Shown one piece after another: positions 34,527-44,042 of a stretch of 64,000 nt of DNA (its first letter is position 1; every line of letters starts with the position of its first letter). Both the position numbers and the translations under genes were made by a program. The notes beneath the pieces are model-generated. The model saw nothing but the letters and a program-made list of their open reading frames with translations. It had not been told where the DNA came from and ran no database searches. This stretch comes from Eubacterium sp. (GTDB lineage: Bacteria > Bacillota > Clostridia > Lachnospirales > Lachnospiraceae), in contig JAFRGW010000033.1 of the NCBI GenBank assembly GCA_017433615.1, positions 1-64,000 of the forward strand, in the 5' to 3' direction.

Positions 34527-36023
34527 ATGAGTGAATATATTTTGGAAATGACAGATATTGTCAAGGAATTTCCAGGGGTACGTGCACTCAAGGGTGTTCA
34601 GCTGAAGGTTCGTCCCGGCACAGTGCACACGTTAATGGGTGAAAACGGTGCAGGCAAGTCCACACTGATGAACTGCCTGATTGGTATCTATCAGAAGACC
34701 TCCGGAAAAATCGTCTATGACGGTCAGGAGGTAAACTTTAAATCGGTTAAGGATGCGCTGGAGGCCGGTATCTCTATGATCCATCAGGAGTTGTCTCCGG
34801 TTCCGGAGCGCACAGTAGCACAGAATCTGTGGCTTGGAAGATTACCGCTGAAGAACAAGATTTTTCTTGATCATAAGGCGGCTTACGATAAAAGCATCGA
34901 AATGTTTGAAAAAATCGGTCTGGATGTGGATCCGAACGCAAAAATGAAAGACCTGACGGTTGCAAAAATGCAGATGGTCGAAATTACGAAGGCCGTATCC
35001 TACAACAGCAAGATTGTCATCATGGATGAGCCGACATCCTCTCTGACAGACGCGGAAGTCGAGCATCTGTTCCAGATTATCGACGAGCTGAAGAAGAAAA
35101 ATGTGGCAATCATCTATATTTCTCACAAAATGGAAGAGATCTTCCGGATTTCCGATGAAATCTCGGTGTTCCGGGACGGAACATATATCGGAACGGATCT
35201 TGCGGAAAATCTGACCATGGACAAGGTTGTTTCCATGATGGTCGGCCGCGAGGTAACCGATATGTTCCCGAAGGTTCCCTGTCCGATCGGCGAGACCGTT
35301 CTGAAAGTTGAGAATCTTTCCTGCGGAAGAATGGTTAAGAATGTCTCCTTTGAACTGCATAAGGGTGAAATCCTGGGCATGGCAGGACTTGTCGGTGCCG
35401 GCAGAACAGAGACGGCAGAGACGATCTTCGGAATCCGTAAAAAGGACGGCGGCAGGATTTACCTGAACGGAAAAGAGATTGATATCAAATCTCCGGAGGA
35501 TGCAATTGCAAACAGGATCGCGCTGCTGACAGAGGACCGGCGCGGCAATGGCATTCTCGGACTGCTTTCAGTTGAAACCAATATCGGAATTGCAAACATG
35601 AAGCGGTATGGCTTTCCGCTGAATCATAAACTGATGCGCGCGGATGCAAACGAGTACATTGAAAAAATCAGGATCAAGACACCGTCGCCGAGGACACCGA
35701 TCAAAAATCTCTCGGGCGGCAATCAGCAGAAGGTGTTGGTATCCAGATGGCTGCTGACAGATCCGGATGTCCTGATCATCGATGAGCCGACCAGAGGTAT
35801 AGACGTCGGTGCAAAAGCTGAAATTCACTCCCTGATCTCCAAACTGGCGGGTGAAGGCAAAGCGATTATCATGATCTCTTCCGAACTGCCGGAAGTTATG
35901 GGCATGTCTGACAGGATAATCGTTATGCACGAGGGCGAAGTTACAGGAATACTGGGTCGTGAAGATTTCACTGCGGAATCGATTCTGAAATTTGCAACCG
36001 GCGATGATACAAACGTCAAGTGA
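34527..36023 (+). CDS. Sugar ABC transporter ATPase (RbsA/MglA-like, duplicated)
   Basis: This 498-residue protein has two ABC domains in tandem, as in RbsA and MglA. The first has Walker A GENGAGKST and the DEPTSSL Walker B. The second has a degenerate Walker A (GLVGAGRTE) with signature LSGGNQQKV and DEPTRGIDVG. The ATG at 34527 follows GAGGAGAAGG; an upstream in-frame ATG at 34440 lacks a site. The gap before it carries an 8-bp long-range inverted repeat (AGAGCTGC/GCAGCTCT, about 34406-34467). It energises import with the neighbouring permease. Confidence 0.93.
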   Translation: MSEYILEMTDIVKEFPGVRALKGVQLKVRPGTVHTLMGENGAGKSTLMNCLIGIYQKTSGKIVYDGQEVNFKSVKDALEAGISMIHQELSPVPERTVAQNLWLGRLPLKNKIFLDHKAAYDKSIEMFEKIGLDVDPNAKMKDLTVAKMQMVEITKAVSYNSKIVIMDEPTSSLTDAEVEHLFQIIDELKKKNVAIIYISHKMEEIFRISDEISVFRDGTYIGTDLAENLTMDKVVSMMVGREVTDMFPKVPCPIGETVLKVENLSCGRMVKNVSFELHKGEILGMAGLVGAGRTETAETIFGIRKKDGGRIYLNGKEIDIKSPEDAIANRIALLTEDRRGNGILGLLSVETNIGIANMKRYGFPLNHKLMRADANEYIEKIRIKTPSPRTPIKNLSGGNQQKVLVSRWLLTDPDVLIIDEPTRGIDVGAKAEIHSLISKLAGEGKAIIMISSELPEVMGMSDRIIVMHEGEVTGILGREDFTAESILKFATGDDTNVK

Positions 36024-36035
36024 GGAGTAGATATC

Positions 36036-37016
36036 ATGAAAGGAAAAATCAATAAAGAATTTATATCAACAAATATGATCTGGCTGATCCTGATTGCAAT
36101 GATCATCATTGTCAGTATTATTCAGCCCAGTTTCTTCAGCGCAAGCAACGCACTGACACTGCTTTCCGGTGAGTCTGTCAAGGGAATTATGGCATTCGGT
36201 ATCATGTTTGCGATTCTTTCCAAGGGTATTGACCTGACAATCGGCGCATCTGCAGCACTGGTAGCTGTTATTACAGCTTCTCTGGTACAGCCGGCTGACT
36301 ATGCGAACAAGCTGCTCCCGAATGTCGGACCGATTCCGTCCTGGCTCGCATGGGTTCTCGGCCTGGCAATCGGTGTCGCACTCGGCGCTGCATACGGCGC
36401 AGTCATTGCATACACAAAGATCCCGCCGTTTATCGCAACACTGGGCGCACAGCTGATCTGCCGCGCAAGTGCAAAGATTTACACAAAACAGCCGGTATCC
36501 AATCTGCCGGACAGCTTCCGGTTCTTCGGATCTGCTAAGATCGGCGGCTTCCCGGTAATCATTCTGGTATTTATTGTTATGTATATTGTCACTGCCTTCC
36601 TGCTGACGCAGACGCGATTCGGTGCAAATGTTTTCGCGGTCGGCGGCAATGACCAGGCGGCAAGAGTTGCAGGTATCAATGTTGAAAAGACACTGATTCT
36701 GGTCTACGCATGGTGCTCCTTCTGTGCAGCACTCGCAGGTCTGCTTCTGGCAGGACGTTCCGGTTCTGCAGATCCGGCAAACACCGGTCTGAACTATGAG
36801 TTGGATGCGATCGCAGCAGCGACGGTAGGCGGAACTTCCCACTCCGGTGGCATTGCCCGCATTTCCGGTGTCCTTGCAGGTATCCTGATCCTCGGTGTTG
36901 TCAACAACGCACTGGTTATGATGCACGTCGATGACAATATGACCAATATCGTAAAGGGTCTGATCATCGTTGTATCTGTATCGCTGGATATGAGAAAGAA
37001 TGCCAAGAAAGCATAA
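36036..37016 (+). CDS. Sugar ABC transporter permease (RbsC-like)
   Basis: This 326-residue integral membrane protein has about eight to ten hydrophobic helices and the branched-chain/RbsC-family cytoplasmic loop (GGNDQAARVAGINV) that contacts the ATPase. GEESV-type and TVGGTSHSGG segments are typical of RbsC. It starts 12 bases after the ATPase stop. It forms the membrane channel of the importer. Confidence 0.93.
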   Translation: MKGKINKEFISTNMIWLILIAMIIIVSIIQPSFFSASNALTLLSGESVKGIMAFGIMFAILSKGIDLTIGASAALVAVITASLVQPADYANKLLPNVGPIPSWLAWVLGLAIGVALGAAYGAVIAYTKIPPFIATLGAQLICRASAKIYTKQPVSNLPDSFRFFGSAKIGGFPVIILVFIVMYIVTAFLLTQTRFGANVFAVGGNDQAARVAGINVEKTLILVYAWCSFCAALAGLLLAGRSGSADPANTGLNYELDAIAAATVGGTSHSGGIARISGVLAGILILGVVNNALVMMHVDDNMTNIVKGLIIVVSVSLDMRKNAKKA

Positions 37017-37047
37017 ATAAGGCCGACAGAAAGAGAGGATAACGAAA

Positions 37048-37851
37048 ATGATTAATATGGCAATGAATATAGAGACACTGTATCCAGGTATGGACATCTC
37101 CGAGAAGATTGAGCGCGTAAGCGCAGCCGGATATAAGGCAATTGAATTCTGGACCTGGCATGACAAGGATCTGGATGCGATAAAAAAGACTTGTGAGAAG
37201 TGCGGCGTAAAAATCTGGGCTTTCTGCGCAACCAAGGAGTGGTCTCTCTGTGACCGGGCGCATGCAGATGAATGCGTTGACTGGATCCGTAAATCCATTC
37301 AGACCGCAAAGGATCTGAACTGTGACAAAGTGATCCTGTTCCCGAATCATTTCAGACCGAATGGTGCAGGTGCTGCAGATTTTCGCGATCAGTACAGTCA
37401 CGAGGCAATGATTGCCAGCATTACGGCAGATCTGGTGCGTGTTGCACCGGATCTGGAAGAAGCAGGTGTTACGGCCTATCTGGAACCGCTGGTAAATACA
37501 GGCGCGGACGCAGGAATGTCCGTTACAGATACTTCCGTCGGTGCGGATATTATCCGTGCAGTCAATTCTCCGTGTGTAAAGGTTCTCTGCGATGTATTCC
37601 ATATGCAGATTATGCATGGAAATCTCCTCCCGAACATCGCAGAGAACATGGATATTGTAGATTACATTCATGTCGCAGACTCACCGGACCGCCATGAGCC
37701 GGGAACAGGAGAAATCAATTTTGACTACCTGTTCACAGAACTGCGGAACAGAGGATATGAGGGAACTGTCTGTTTCGAGTATTTCCCGCAGGGTGATACA
37801 GAAGAAAGCTTCCCGTCCCTCACAAAAGTCTGTGACATCCTTACCAGATAA
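37048..37851 (+). CDS. Hydroxypyruvate isomerase-like TIM-barrel protein
   Basis: This is a 267-residue xylose-isomerase-like TIM barrel of the sugar-phosphate isomerase/epimerase superfamily. Metal-site regions are visible at EFWTWHD, LEPLVN, CDVFHMQ, and HVADSPDRHEPGTGEINF, the last characteristic of hydroxypyruvate isomerases (Hyi). It interconverts hydroxypyruvate and tartronate semialdehyde, or acts as a ketose/tetrulose isomerase or epimerase in this context. It is co-directional with the importer and the following dehydrogenase. Confidence 0.82.
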   Translation: MINMAMNIETLYPGMDISEKIERVSAAGYKAIEFWTWHDKDLDAIKKTCEKCGVKIWAFCATKEWSLCDRAHADECVDWIRKSIQTAKDLNCDKVILFPNHFRPNGAGAADFRDQYSHEAMIASITADLVRVAPDLEEAGVTAYLEPLVNTGADAGMSVTDTSVGADIIRAVNSPCVKVLCDVFHMQIMHGNLLPNIAENMDIVDYIHVADSPDRHEPGTGEINFDYLFTELRNRGYEGTVCFEYFPQGDTEESFPSLTKVCDILTR

Positions 37852-37927
37852 GGACCGGGCTGCCGCAGCGAGACATCAGGATATTAGAACCATAAGACAT
37901 ATTATTTTCAGATAAGGAGATATCAAA

Positions 37928-39064
37928 ATGGAAAAAACTGTTACATACGGAATGGTCGGCGGCGATCTGAAAGCTCTGATTGGTGAGTGTCACCGCAAGG
38001 GACTTGGTCTTGATCCGCGCGCGCAGCTGGTATGCGGATGCTTTTCAGCAATTCCGGAACTGAATGACGAATGCGCAGAGGCATATCACGTAGATAAATC
38101 CCGTGTCTACTATGATGCAGAGGAGATGGCAAAAGCAGAGGCCGGAAAGATTGATTTTGTTTCCATCTGCACACCAAACTTTGTTCACTATTCGGCAGCA
38201 AAGGCATTCCTGGAGAACGGCATCAACGTTGTATGTGAGAAGCCGCTGACGCTGAAGGTCGAAGAGGCAGAAGAGCTGGTAAGAATCGCAAAAGAAAAGA
38301 ATCTTCTGTTTGCAGTTGATTACTGCTATTCCGGCTATGTTATGTGCAAGGTCATGAAGCAGATGATCGAGCGCGGCGATATCGGCGACATCATCGCAAT
38401 CAATGCAGATTATCTGGAAGGCTGCTTCCTGCCGCTTCTCTCTGAGCAGGATCAGGTAAATGCACGTATTTGGCGTACAGATCCGAAGTACAGCGGTATT
38501 TCCAACACCTGTGCAGATGACGGCACACATGTAGAACATCTGGTTAATTATGTTACAGGACTCAAGGTAAAACGCCTGCTTGCAACGGCTGATACATTCG
38601 GCAAGAAGCTGGATCTGAATGACAATATCATTCTGGAATACGACAATGGCGCACACGGCGCATACTGGTTCTCCCAGGTTGCATGCGGTTCTCCGAATGA
38701 GATCAATCTCCGGATCTATGGAAGCAAGGGATCTCTGGAATGGCATCAGACACGTCCGGATGAGCTCCGCTTCGCACAGGCAGGTAAGGCTGCTCAGACG
38801 CTCTACCGCAATGGTGACGGGATCGATGTACCGGCTGGTCAGCTCGGACGTATGCCGATGGGACATCCGGAAGGATTCTATGTCGCAATTGCGAACATCT
38901 ACAGAAACTTCATCAGCGCACTTCTGAAGATCAAGAACGGTGAAGAGCCGACAGCAGAAGATATGGATTTCCCGGATGGCGAGACAGGACTTTCCGGCGT
39001 GAAGTTCTTCTATGCAGTTGTTGAGAGCGCAAACAACAATTCCAAATGGGTAGACCTTGATTGA
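37928..39064 (+). CDS. Gfo/Idh/MocA-family oxidoreductase
   Basis: This is a 378-residue NAD(P)-dependent sugar or inositol-type dehydrogenase. It has an N-terminal Rossmann domain (from residue 4, with the GGDLKALIG variant of GxGxxG), the family lysine in CEKPLTLKVEEAEEL, and a C-terminal beta-sheet substrate domain. It would oxidise a ring or open-chain hydroxyl of the imported compound. AAGGAG precedes the ATG. A strong terminator-like hairpin lies 24 bases after the stop, so readthrough into the transketolase genes is likely to be partial. Confidence 0.87.
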   Translation: MEKTVTYGMVGGDLKALIGECHRKGLGLDPRAQLVCGCFSAIPELNDECAEAYHVDKSRVYYDAEEMAKAEAGKIDFVSICTPNFVHYSAAKAFLENGINVVCEKPLTLKVEEAEELVRIAKEKNLLFAVDYCYSGYVMCKVMKQMIERGDIGDIIAINADYLEGCFLPLLSEQDQVNARIWRTDPKYSGISNTCADDGTHVEHLVNYVTGLKVKRLLATADTFGKKLDLNDNIILEYDNGAHGAYWFSQVACGSPNEINLRIYGSKGSLEWHQTRPDELRFAQAGKAAQTLYRNGDGIDVPAGQLGRMPMGHPEGFYVAIANIYRNFISALLKIKNGEEPTAEDMDFPDGETGLSGVKFFYAVVESANNNSKWVDLD

Positions 39065-39087
39065 TCACTGCGTATAAGAAATGATAC

Positions 39088-39137
39088 AGACCCGCCGGTC
39101 CGGGCCGGCAAGGCAAGCGGATCCGGCGGGTTTTTTA
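39088..39137 (+). terminator. Intra-cluster terminator before the first transketolase
   Basis: The stem ACCCGCCGG/CCGGCGGGT with an inner GC-rich loop is followed directly by TTTTTT at 39131-39136. The ribosome binding site of the next gene begins 3 bases later, so this could cap or attenuate the downstream operon. Confidence 0.85.
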
Positions 39138-39151
39138 CAGGAGATATGCAA

Positions 39152-40012
39152 ATGGCTAAAAAAGAAGAAGTATTAAGATTAATGGAAATCGCGCACCAGA
39201 TGCGTAAAAATCTCGTGAAGCTCTGCGGTGCATATGGCGGAAATATCCACATGGGCGGCGACATGTCAATGTCAGATGTCCTTACCTGCCTGTATCATCA
39301 TACGATGCATGTCAATCCGGAAGACATTCACATGCCGGACAGAGACCGCTTTATTCTCAGCAAGGGACACGGTGCTGTGTGCATGTACATTACAATGGCG
39401 CTGCGCGGATTCTTTGATTATGACGAAATCGTCCGTACCTACGGGCAGCTGGACAGTGCATACGGCCAGCATCCGTGCAAGGTTCATCTGCCTGGCGTTG
39501 AGGCATCTACAGGATCTCTCGGACATGGTCTGCCGATCTGTGTCGGCATGGCGGCAGCTGCAAGACAGCGCAAAGAGAATCACCGCGTGTTCTGTATGAT
39601 GGGCGATGGTGAGACCTGTGAAGGTTCTGTCTGGGAGGCAGCACTGAACGCACCGGCACTAAAGCTCGGTAATCTCGTTGCAATCGTGGACAGAAACAAA
39701 CAGTTCATGACAACCTTCAGTGAAGAGGGCGTTCATTTTGAGCCATACGCTGACAAGTGGCGCGCGTTTGGCTGGAATGTGATTGAGATCAACGGCAATG
39801 ATATGAACGAAGTGGTAGATGCATTTGACAGTCTTCCGGCTGCGGACAGCAGCGTTCCGACCGTGATCGTCGCAAATACGGTAAAGGGTGCACGTGTATC
39901 CTTTATGGAAAAGCAGATCAAATGGCACTGCGGCAGTCTTGACGCGAAGGATCTGGCGATTGCGCTTGATGATCTGGAAGCAGCATATCAGGCAGAGAAG
40001 GAGGCTTTGTGA
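39152..40012 (+). CDS. Transketolase, N-terminal (TPP-binding) subunit, set 1
   Basis: This is the N-terminal half of a split transketolase, 286 residues, binding thiamine diphosphate: SKGHGAVCMYI, the GDG motif GDGETCEGSVWEA and VDRNKQ. AGGAG is 8 bases before the ATG at 39152, which I prefer to the ATG at 39146. The C-terminal subunit follows with the start and stop overlapping (TGATG). Together they move two-carbon ketol units between sugar phosphates or related aldehydes. It begins just behind a terminator. Confidence 0.9.
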   Translation: MAKKEEVLRLMEIAHQMRKNLVKLCGAYGGNIHMGGDMSMSDVLTCLYHHTMHVNPEDIHMPDRDRFILSKGHGAVCMYITMALRGFFDYDEIVRTYGQLDSAYGQHPCKVHLPGVEASTGSLGHGLPICVGMAAAARQRKENHRVFCMMGDGETCEGSVWEAALNAPALKLGNLVAIVDRNKQFMTTFSEEGVHFEPYADKWRAFGWNVIEINGNDMNEVVDAFDSLPAADSSVPTVIVANTVKGARVSFMEKQIKWHCGSLDAKDLAIALDDLEAAYQAEKEAL

Positions 40013-40959
40013 TGTCAGAAACCATTACTCTTGAAAAATTCAACTCGGCAAGAACAGTAGTCGGTGATACCATTCTGGATCTTGCAAAGAAGGATGACAG
40101 AATCTGGCTGCTCACACCAGATGTCGGCTGGGGCTGCAATGAATTTAAAGCGATGTTTCCGGACCGGTTTATTGATACCGGTATTGCGGAGCAGGTTGTT
40201 GTCGGTATTTCTTCCGGCCTGGCATATGAGGGAAACATTCCGTTTATTATCGGCATGATGCCGTTTATGAGTATGCGGAGTCTGGAACAGGTCAGAACAG
40301 ACTGTTGCTATCCGAATCTTCCGGTACGTATTATCTGCAATTATTCCGGACTGACCGGAAACGGCGGATCCACCCATTATGCGATGGAGGATATGGCGCT
40401 GTTCTCATCTCTGGTCAATATGACAGTATGCGCACCGGCAGATCCGAACCAGCTGCGTCAGATAATTGAAGACAGTGTCAATGTTCCGGGACCGATGGCA
40501 ATCCGCATGGATCCGGGCAAGAACAACGCGATCATCTACGATCCGGATACAACATTTAAAATCGGTAAGGCTCATACGGCCTGTGAAGGAAATGATCTGA
40601 CCATCATTGCCTGCGGTGAGATGACTTCTTATGCAATCACCCTTGCAAAGAAGCTTGCAGAAGAAGGTGTTCGGATCCGCGTACTGGATATGTTCACTGT
40701 AAAACCGCTCGATACCGAAGCTGTCATCAAGGCGGCAGAAGAAACCGGACGTATCATTACATGGGAGGATCACCTCATGAAGAATGGTCTTGGCAGTGCA
40801 GTTGCGGATGTCGTGACAGATGCATGCATTCCGCTGAAGTCCTTTAAGCGTTTCGGAATTCCGCAGATCTATCCGGGATTCGGAAGTGCCGAGGAGCTTT
40901 ATCATAAGCATGGCTACGATACCGAGGCAGTTGAGAACTATATCAGAGAGATTCTTTGA
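40012..40959 (+). CDS. Transketolase, C-terminal (Pyr-domain) subunit, set 1
   Basis: This is the C-terminal partner, 315 residues, with the pyrimidine-binding domain. It shows DVGWG, the family's catalytic Glu in DTGIAEQVVVG, YSGLTGNGGSTHYAMED, and a transketolase C domain from about residue 185. The start is taken as ATG at 40012, overlapping the previous stop; a GTG at 40009 is possible. It acts as a heteromer with the preceding gene product. Confidence 0.9.
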   Translation: MSETITLEKFNSARTVVGDTILDLAKKDDRIWLLTPDVGWGCNEFKAMFPDRFIDTGIAEQVVVGISSGLAYEGNIPFIIGMMPFMSMRSLEQVRTDCCYPNLPVRIICNYSGLTGNGGSTHYAMEDMALFSSLVNMTVCAPADPNQLRQIIEDSVNVPGPMAIRMDPGKNNAIIYDPDTTFKIGKAHTACEGNDLTIIACGEMTSYAITLAKKLAEEGVRIRVLDMFTVKPLDTEAVIKAAEETGRIITWEDHLMKNGLGSAVADVVTDACIPLKSFKRFGIPQIYPGFGSAEELYHKHGYDTEAVENYIREIL

Positions 40960-41001
40960 AAGATACATTAAAAAAATCATGATTCGGAAAGGAGCCGGAA
41001 A

Positions 41002-42165
41002 ATGAATCAGGTATATTATTGGAACCGTGTCTGCCCGACAAAGTTCGGAACAGGCGCATCAGAGACAATCGGCGATGACGCAAAGGCAATGGGATTTTCC
41101 CGCGTTATGCTCTGCACAGAGCAGGCACTTATGGACTTCGGTATTGCAACAAAGGTACAGGAAAGACTGAAAGACGCAGGTCTTGAAGTATTTGTTTATG
41201 CAGCATGTGTGCCGGACGCACCGAGTGAGGTCTGTGATGCAGGCGCTGCATTTGCAAGAGAAAACAATGTTGACGGTATCGTTGCCGTCGGCGGCGGCAG
41301 CACCATGGATACCGCAAAGGCAGTCGGTATCATTCTGAGCATGGGCGGAACCACGATTGCGGATTATTATCACATTCCTGAGCCGGAGCATAAGATCAGG
41401 CTGATCGCAATTCCAACCACATCCGGCACCGGCAGTGAGAATTCACCGGGCGCTGTGATCCGCGACGCTGAAACCGGAAGAAAAGAAATTCCTGTTTACA
41501 AGGCAAACCTCGCACTGGTAGATCCGGTGCTCACCTACACCGTTCCGGCAAGTGTCACAGCAGCAACAGGCTTGGATGTGCTTGCACACGCGGCAGAGGC
41601 AATTACAAACAGAAACTTTAATGCATACGGAAACATTTTCGCAAAAGAAGCGATTCGTTTAACGATGAAATATCTGAAGACCGCATGCGAGAAGCCGGAT
41701 GATGTGGAAGCAAGAGAAAAGATGGCATTTGCATCCAACCTGGCAGGTCTGGCAATGGCAGAGTGCGGCTGCTCGATCGGCCACACATTCAGCCAGACAT
41801 TTGCAGCAATGAATCATATCCCGCACGGACTGGGATGTGCATGGGCTCTGCCTAGCTGCATGACCTACACTGCACGCTATGGAACAAGAGAAGATCTTGC
41901 TGAGACTGCCGATGCGTTCGGTATTACAGTCAGTGACGCAGACGATGCAGAAGCAATTGCAAAGAAGATCGCAGATATTCTGGTGGCATTTATGAAGGAA
42001 CTGAAGGTTGTTTCGATCAAAGAGAAGGGTTATACCCTGGAAGACTGCCTGAAGGCTACGGAGCTTTTCCAGTATGATGCAGCTTATGCAAATGCACCTG
42101 GAACACCGCTTTCTGATGACGAAATCAGAGCGTATATCCGGGAAACTTATGAGATGTATCAATAA
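41002..42165 (+). CDS. Iron-containing alcohol dehydrogenase
   Basis: This 387-residue group III alcohol dehydrogenase has the NAD-site motif VGGGSTMDTAKAV and metal ligands in ATGLDVLAHAAEA and NHIPHGLG. The reaction would reduce an aldehyde such as glycolaldehyde, lactaldehyde or a modified aldehyde to regenerate NAD, or oxidise a diol. Following a transketolase, it may dispose of the aldehyde that remains after two-carbon transfer. AAAGGAG sets the ATG. Confidence 0.88.
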   Translation: MNQVYYWNRVCPTKFGTGASETIGDDAKAMGFSRVMLCTEQALMDFGIATKVQERLKDAGLEVFVYAACVPDAPSEVCDAGAAFARENNVDGIVAVGGGSTMDTAKAVGIILSMGGTTIADYYHIPEPEHKIRLIAIPTTSGTGSENSPGAVIRDAETGRKEIPVYKANLALVDPVLTYTVPASVTAATGLDVLAHAAEAITNRNFNAYGNIFAKEAIRLTMKYLKTACEKPDDVEAREKMAFASNLAGLAMAECGCSIGHTFSQTFAAMNHIPHGLGCAWALPSCMTYTARYGTREDLAETADAFGITVSDADDAEAIAKKIADILVAFMKELKVVSIKEKGYTLEDCLKATELFQYDAAYANAPGTPLSDDEIRAYIRETYEMYQ

Positions 42166-42176
42166 ACAAAGAAAAA

Positions 42177-42210
42177 GTTCACCGCCCGCTGTCACAGGCG
42201 GGTGGTGAAC
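42177..42210 (+). other. Intercistronic hairpin
   Basis: GTTCACC-GCCCGC...GGCGGGT-GGTGAAC forms an almost perfect 14-bp stem in the 76-bp gap between the iron dehydrogenase and the kinase. There is no T run, so it is more likely an mRNA stability or processing element than a terminator. Confidence 0.6.
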
Positions 42211-42241
42211 GGATCCCGTAAAACCGGCGGAGGAATGAAAA

Positions 42242-43165
42242 ATGCGTGTCGAAAAGAGAGGTACGAATCAAATTGAGTGTTTGTTTATCGGTTCCGCAAC
42301 CGAGGATATTCTGATGCTGGTAGACCGTCCCCCGGCTTCCGATCAGAGAATTGTTGCAGAGCAGGTTGTTTATTCCTGCGGAGGCATTGCCATGGTGGCA
42401 GGTTCGGCATTCCATAAGCTCGGCGGCCGCGCGGGTCTCGTGACCTCGATTGGCGGTCCGTCCGCGGCGAGTGATCATGTGACGGAAGCAATCAGAAATT
42501 ATCAGCTCCCATTTTGCCAGATTCTTGAAATGCCGGAGGCGTCCACTTCCTTCAGTACCATTCTGGTAGAAAAGAACGGAAAACGTCTGATTGCAAATCA
42601 CGGCGGCAGCGCGAAGCAGATCACGCTGGACATGATCGATCACGATGCACTTGCGAATGCTGCTATGGTCCATCTCGGGGGCGTGAGTGATGAATTATTC
42701 TATGAAGTGGCGAAGTACTGCAAGGAACATACAGATGCGGTGGTTTCAGTAGACGGCGGAAATGTCGAGCGGGAGACGTGCGATAAGATCCTTCCCTATG
42801 TAGACATTTATATTCCGGATCATAAAACAGCAGAGCGCACACTCGGACTGTCGCCGCAGGAGGCGTGCAGATATTACTGCGACAGAGGCGTCAAACTCGC
42901 GTGTGTAACACAGGGTGAGGAAGGATGTATCGCACTCAGTGAAGGGACGTATTATGAAGCACCGGCGTTTGATGTTCCGGTTGTTGATACAACCGGTGCG
43001 GGAGACAACTTCCACGGCGCATTTCTGTATGGCTATTTGCAGGGCTGGGATATTGAGAAAATACTTCGTTTCGCAAGTGGGTTTTCCGGACTGACGTGCG
43101 GCGCACTCGGCGGACTGGCAGGAGAACCCACATTGGAAGAAACGATGAAGCTGATAGAAACATGA
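42242..43165 (+). CDS. PfkB-family carbohydrate kinase
   Basis: This is a 307-residue ribokinase-fold kinase. The N-terminal GSATEDILMLVDR, the GG loop in CGGIAMVAGSAFHKLGG and the C-terminal catalytic signature DTTGAGDNFHGAF with the base Asp are all present. It would phosphorylate the sugar intermediate, preparing it for the class II aldolase encoded next (28 bases downstream). The substrate could be a ketohexose, deoxy-sugar acid or tetrulose; sequence alone does not decide. Confidence 0.88.
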   Translation: MRVEKRGTNQIECLFIGSATEDILMLVDRPPASDQRIVAEQVVYSCGGIAMVAGSAFHKLGGRAGLVTSIGGPSAASDHVTEAIRNYQLPFCQILEMPEASTSFSTILVEKNGKRLIANHGGSAKQITLDMIDHDALANAAMVHLGGVSDELFYEVAKYCKEHTDAVVSVDGGNVERETCDKILPYVDIYIPDHKTAERTLGLSPQEACRYYCDRGVKLACVTQGEEGCIALSEGTYYEAPAFDVPVVDTTGAGDNFHGAFLYGYLQGWDIEKILRFASGFSGLTCGALGGLAGEPTLEETMKLIET

Positions 43166-43193
43166 GACAGGAACAGGTAACAGGAGAGTAAAA

Positions 43194-44021
43194 ATGGCAC
43201 TTGCAACATTGAAAGAAGTTCTGGATATTGCGGAACAGACCGGAACCGCGATCCCCGGATTTAATATTGACAACATCGAAATACCGGAGGCGATTATTAC
43301 TGTGGCAGAAGAAGAGAACTGTCCGGTCATCATGACAATCGGGCAGGGAGCGATTGCAGCCGGCGGTCTGAAGCATCTGCCGGATGTCGTAAGAAGCGTT
43401 GCACGGCATTCCAGCGTGCCGGTTGTCATGCACCTGGATCACGGCGCAGGCTATGAGCAGGCAATTGCCTGCCTGCGCGCAGGATTTACATCTGTCATGT
43501 ACGACGGATCACATCATCCGTTTGCCGAAAACGTCAATGTGAGCCGGGATGTCGTCCGCGCTGCACACGCTGTCGGCGTATCGGTTGAATGTGAGCTCGG
43601 CGCAATTTCCGGTGTCGAAGACGGCATCTCACATGACAACACGAATCTCGTGGATCTGAACGAGGTCTCGAAGTTTATTTCCGTAGTCGACTGCGATGCA
43701 CTGGCAATTGGAATCGGCAATGCGCACGGCATTTATAAAGGTACACCGGATATCGATTTCGGACGGATCCGGGCCTGCAGAGAGATGGGAGCACCCCATC
43801 TTGTCCTGCACGGCGGTTCAGGTATTCCGGAGGATATGATCCGGAAGGCTATTTCTCTGGGAATACGCAAGATCAATGTCGCGACGGAACTGCGGCTGGC
43901 ATTTATGAAGGGACTCGGGGAGACTGCTTCCGGCGGTGACATTTACAAAATGTACGATCGTGCAAAGCAGGAAGTTATGGAAGTCGTCAGAGCCAAGATC
44001 AGATTGTTTCAGCAAAAATAA
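43194..44021 (+). CDS. Class II fructose/tagatose-bisphosphate-type aldolase
   Basis: This is a 275-residue zinc-dependent aldolase of the FbaA/GatY/IolJ family. Zinc ligands are in HLDHGAGYE (the His after the catalytic Asp), GNAHGIYKG and LHGGSGIP. It cleaves a ketose 1-phosphate or 1,6-bisphosphate into dihydroxyacetone phosphate and an aldehyde. CAGGAGAG precedes the ATG. Following the PfkB kinase, it gives a phosphorylation-cleavage pair. Confidence 0.9.
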   Translation: MALATLKEVLDIAEQTGTAIPGFNIDNIEIPEAIITVAEEENCPVIMTIGQGAIAAGGLKHLPDVVRSVARHSSVPVVMHLDHGAGYEQAIACLRAGFTSVMYDGSHHPFAENVNVSRDVVRAAHAVGVSVECELGAISGVEDGISHDNTNLVDLNEVSKFISVVDCDALAIGIGNAHGIYKGTPDIDFGRIRACREMGAPHLVLHGGSGIPEDMIRKAISLGIRKINVATELRLAFMKGLGETASGGDIYKMYDRAKQEVMEVVRAKIRLFQQK

Positions 44022-44042
44022 ATAAAATAGGTGGTATGTGTT

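Noticed and set aside
36066..37298. Minus-strand open frame of 410 codons, Cys-rich
   Set aside because: It is antisense to the ABC permease; Cys/His richness comes from reverse reading of hydrophobic codons.
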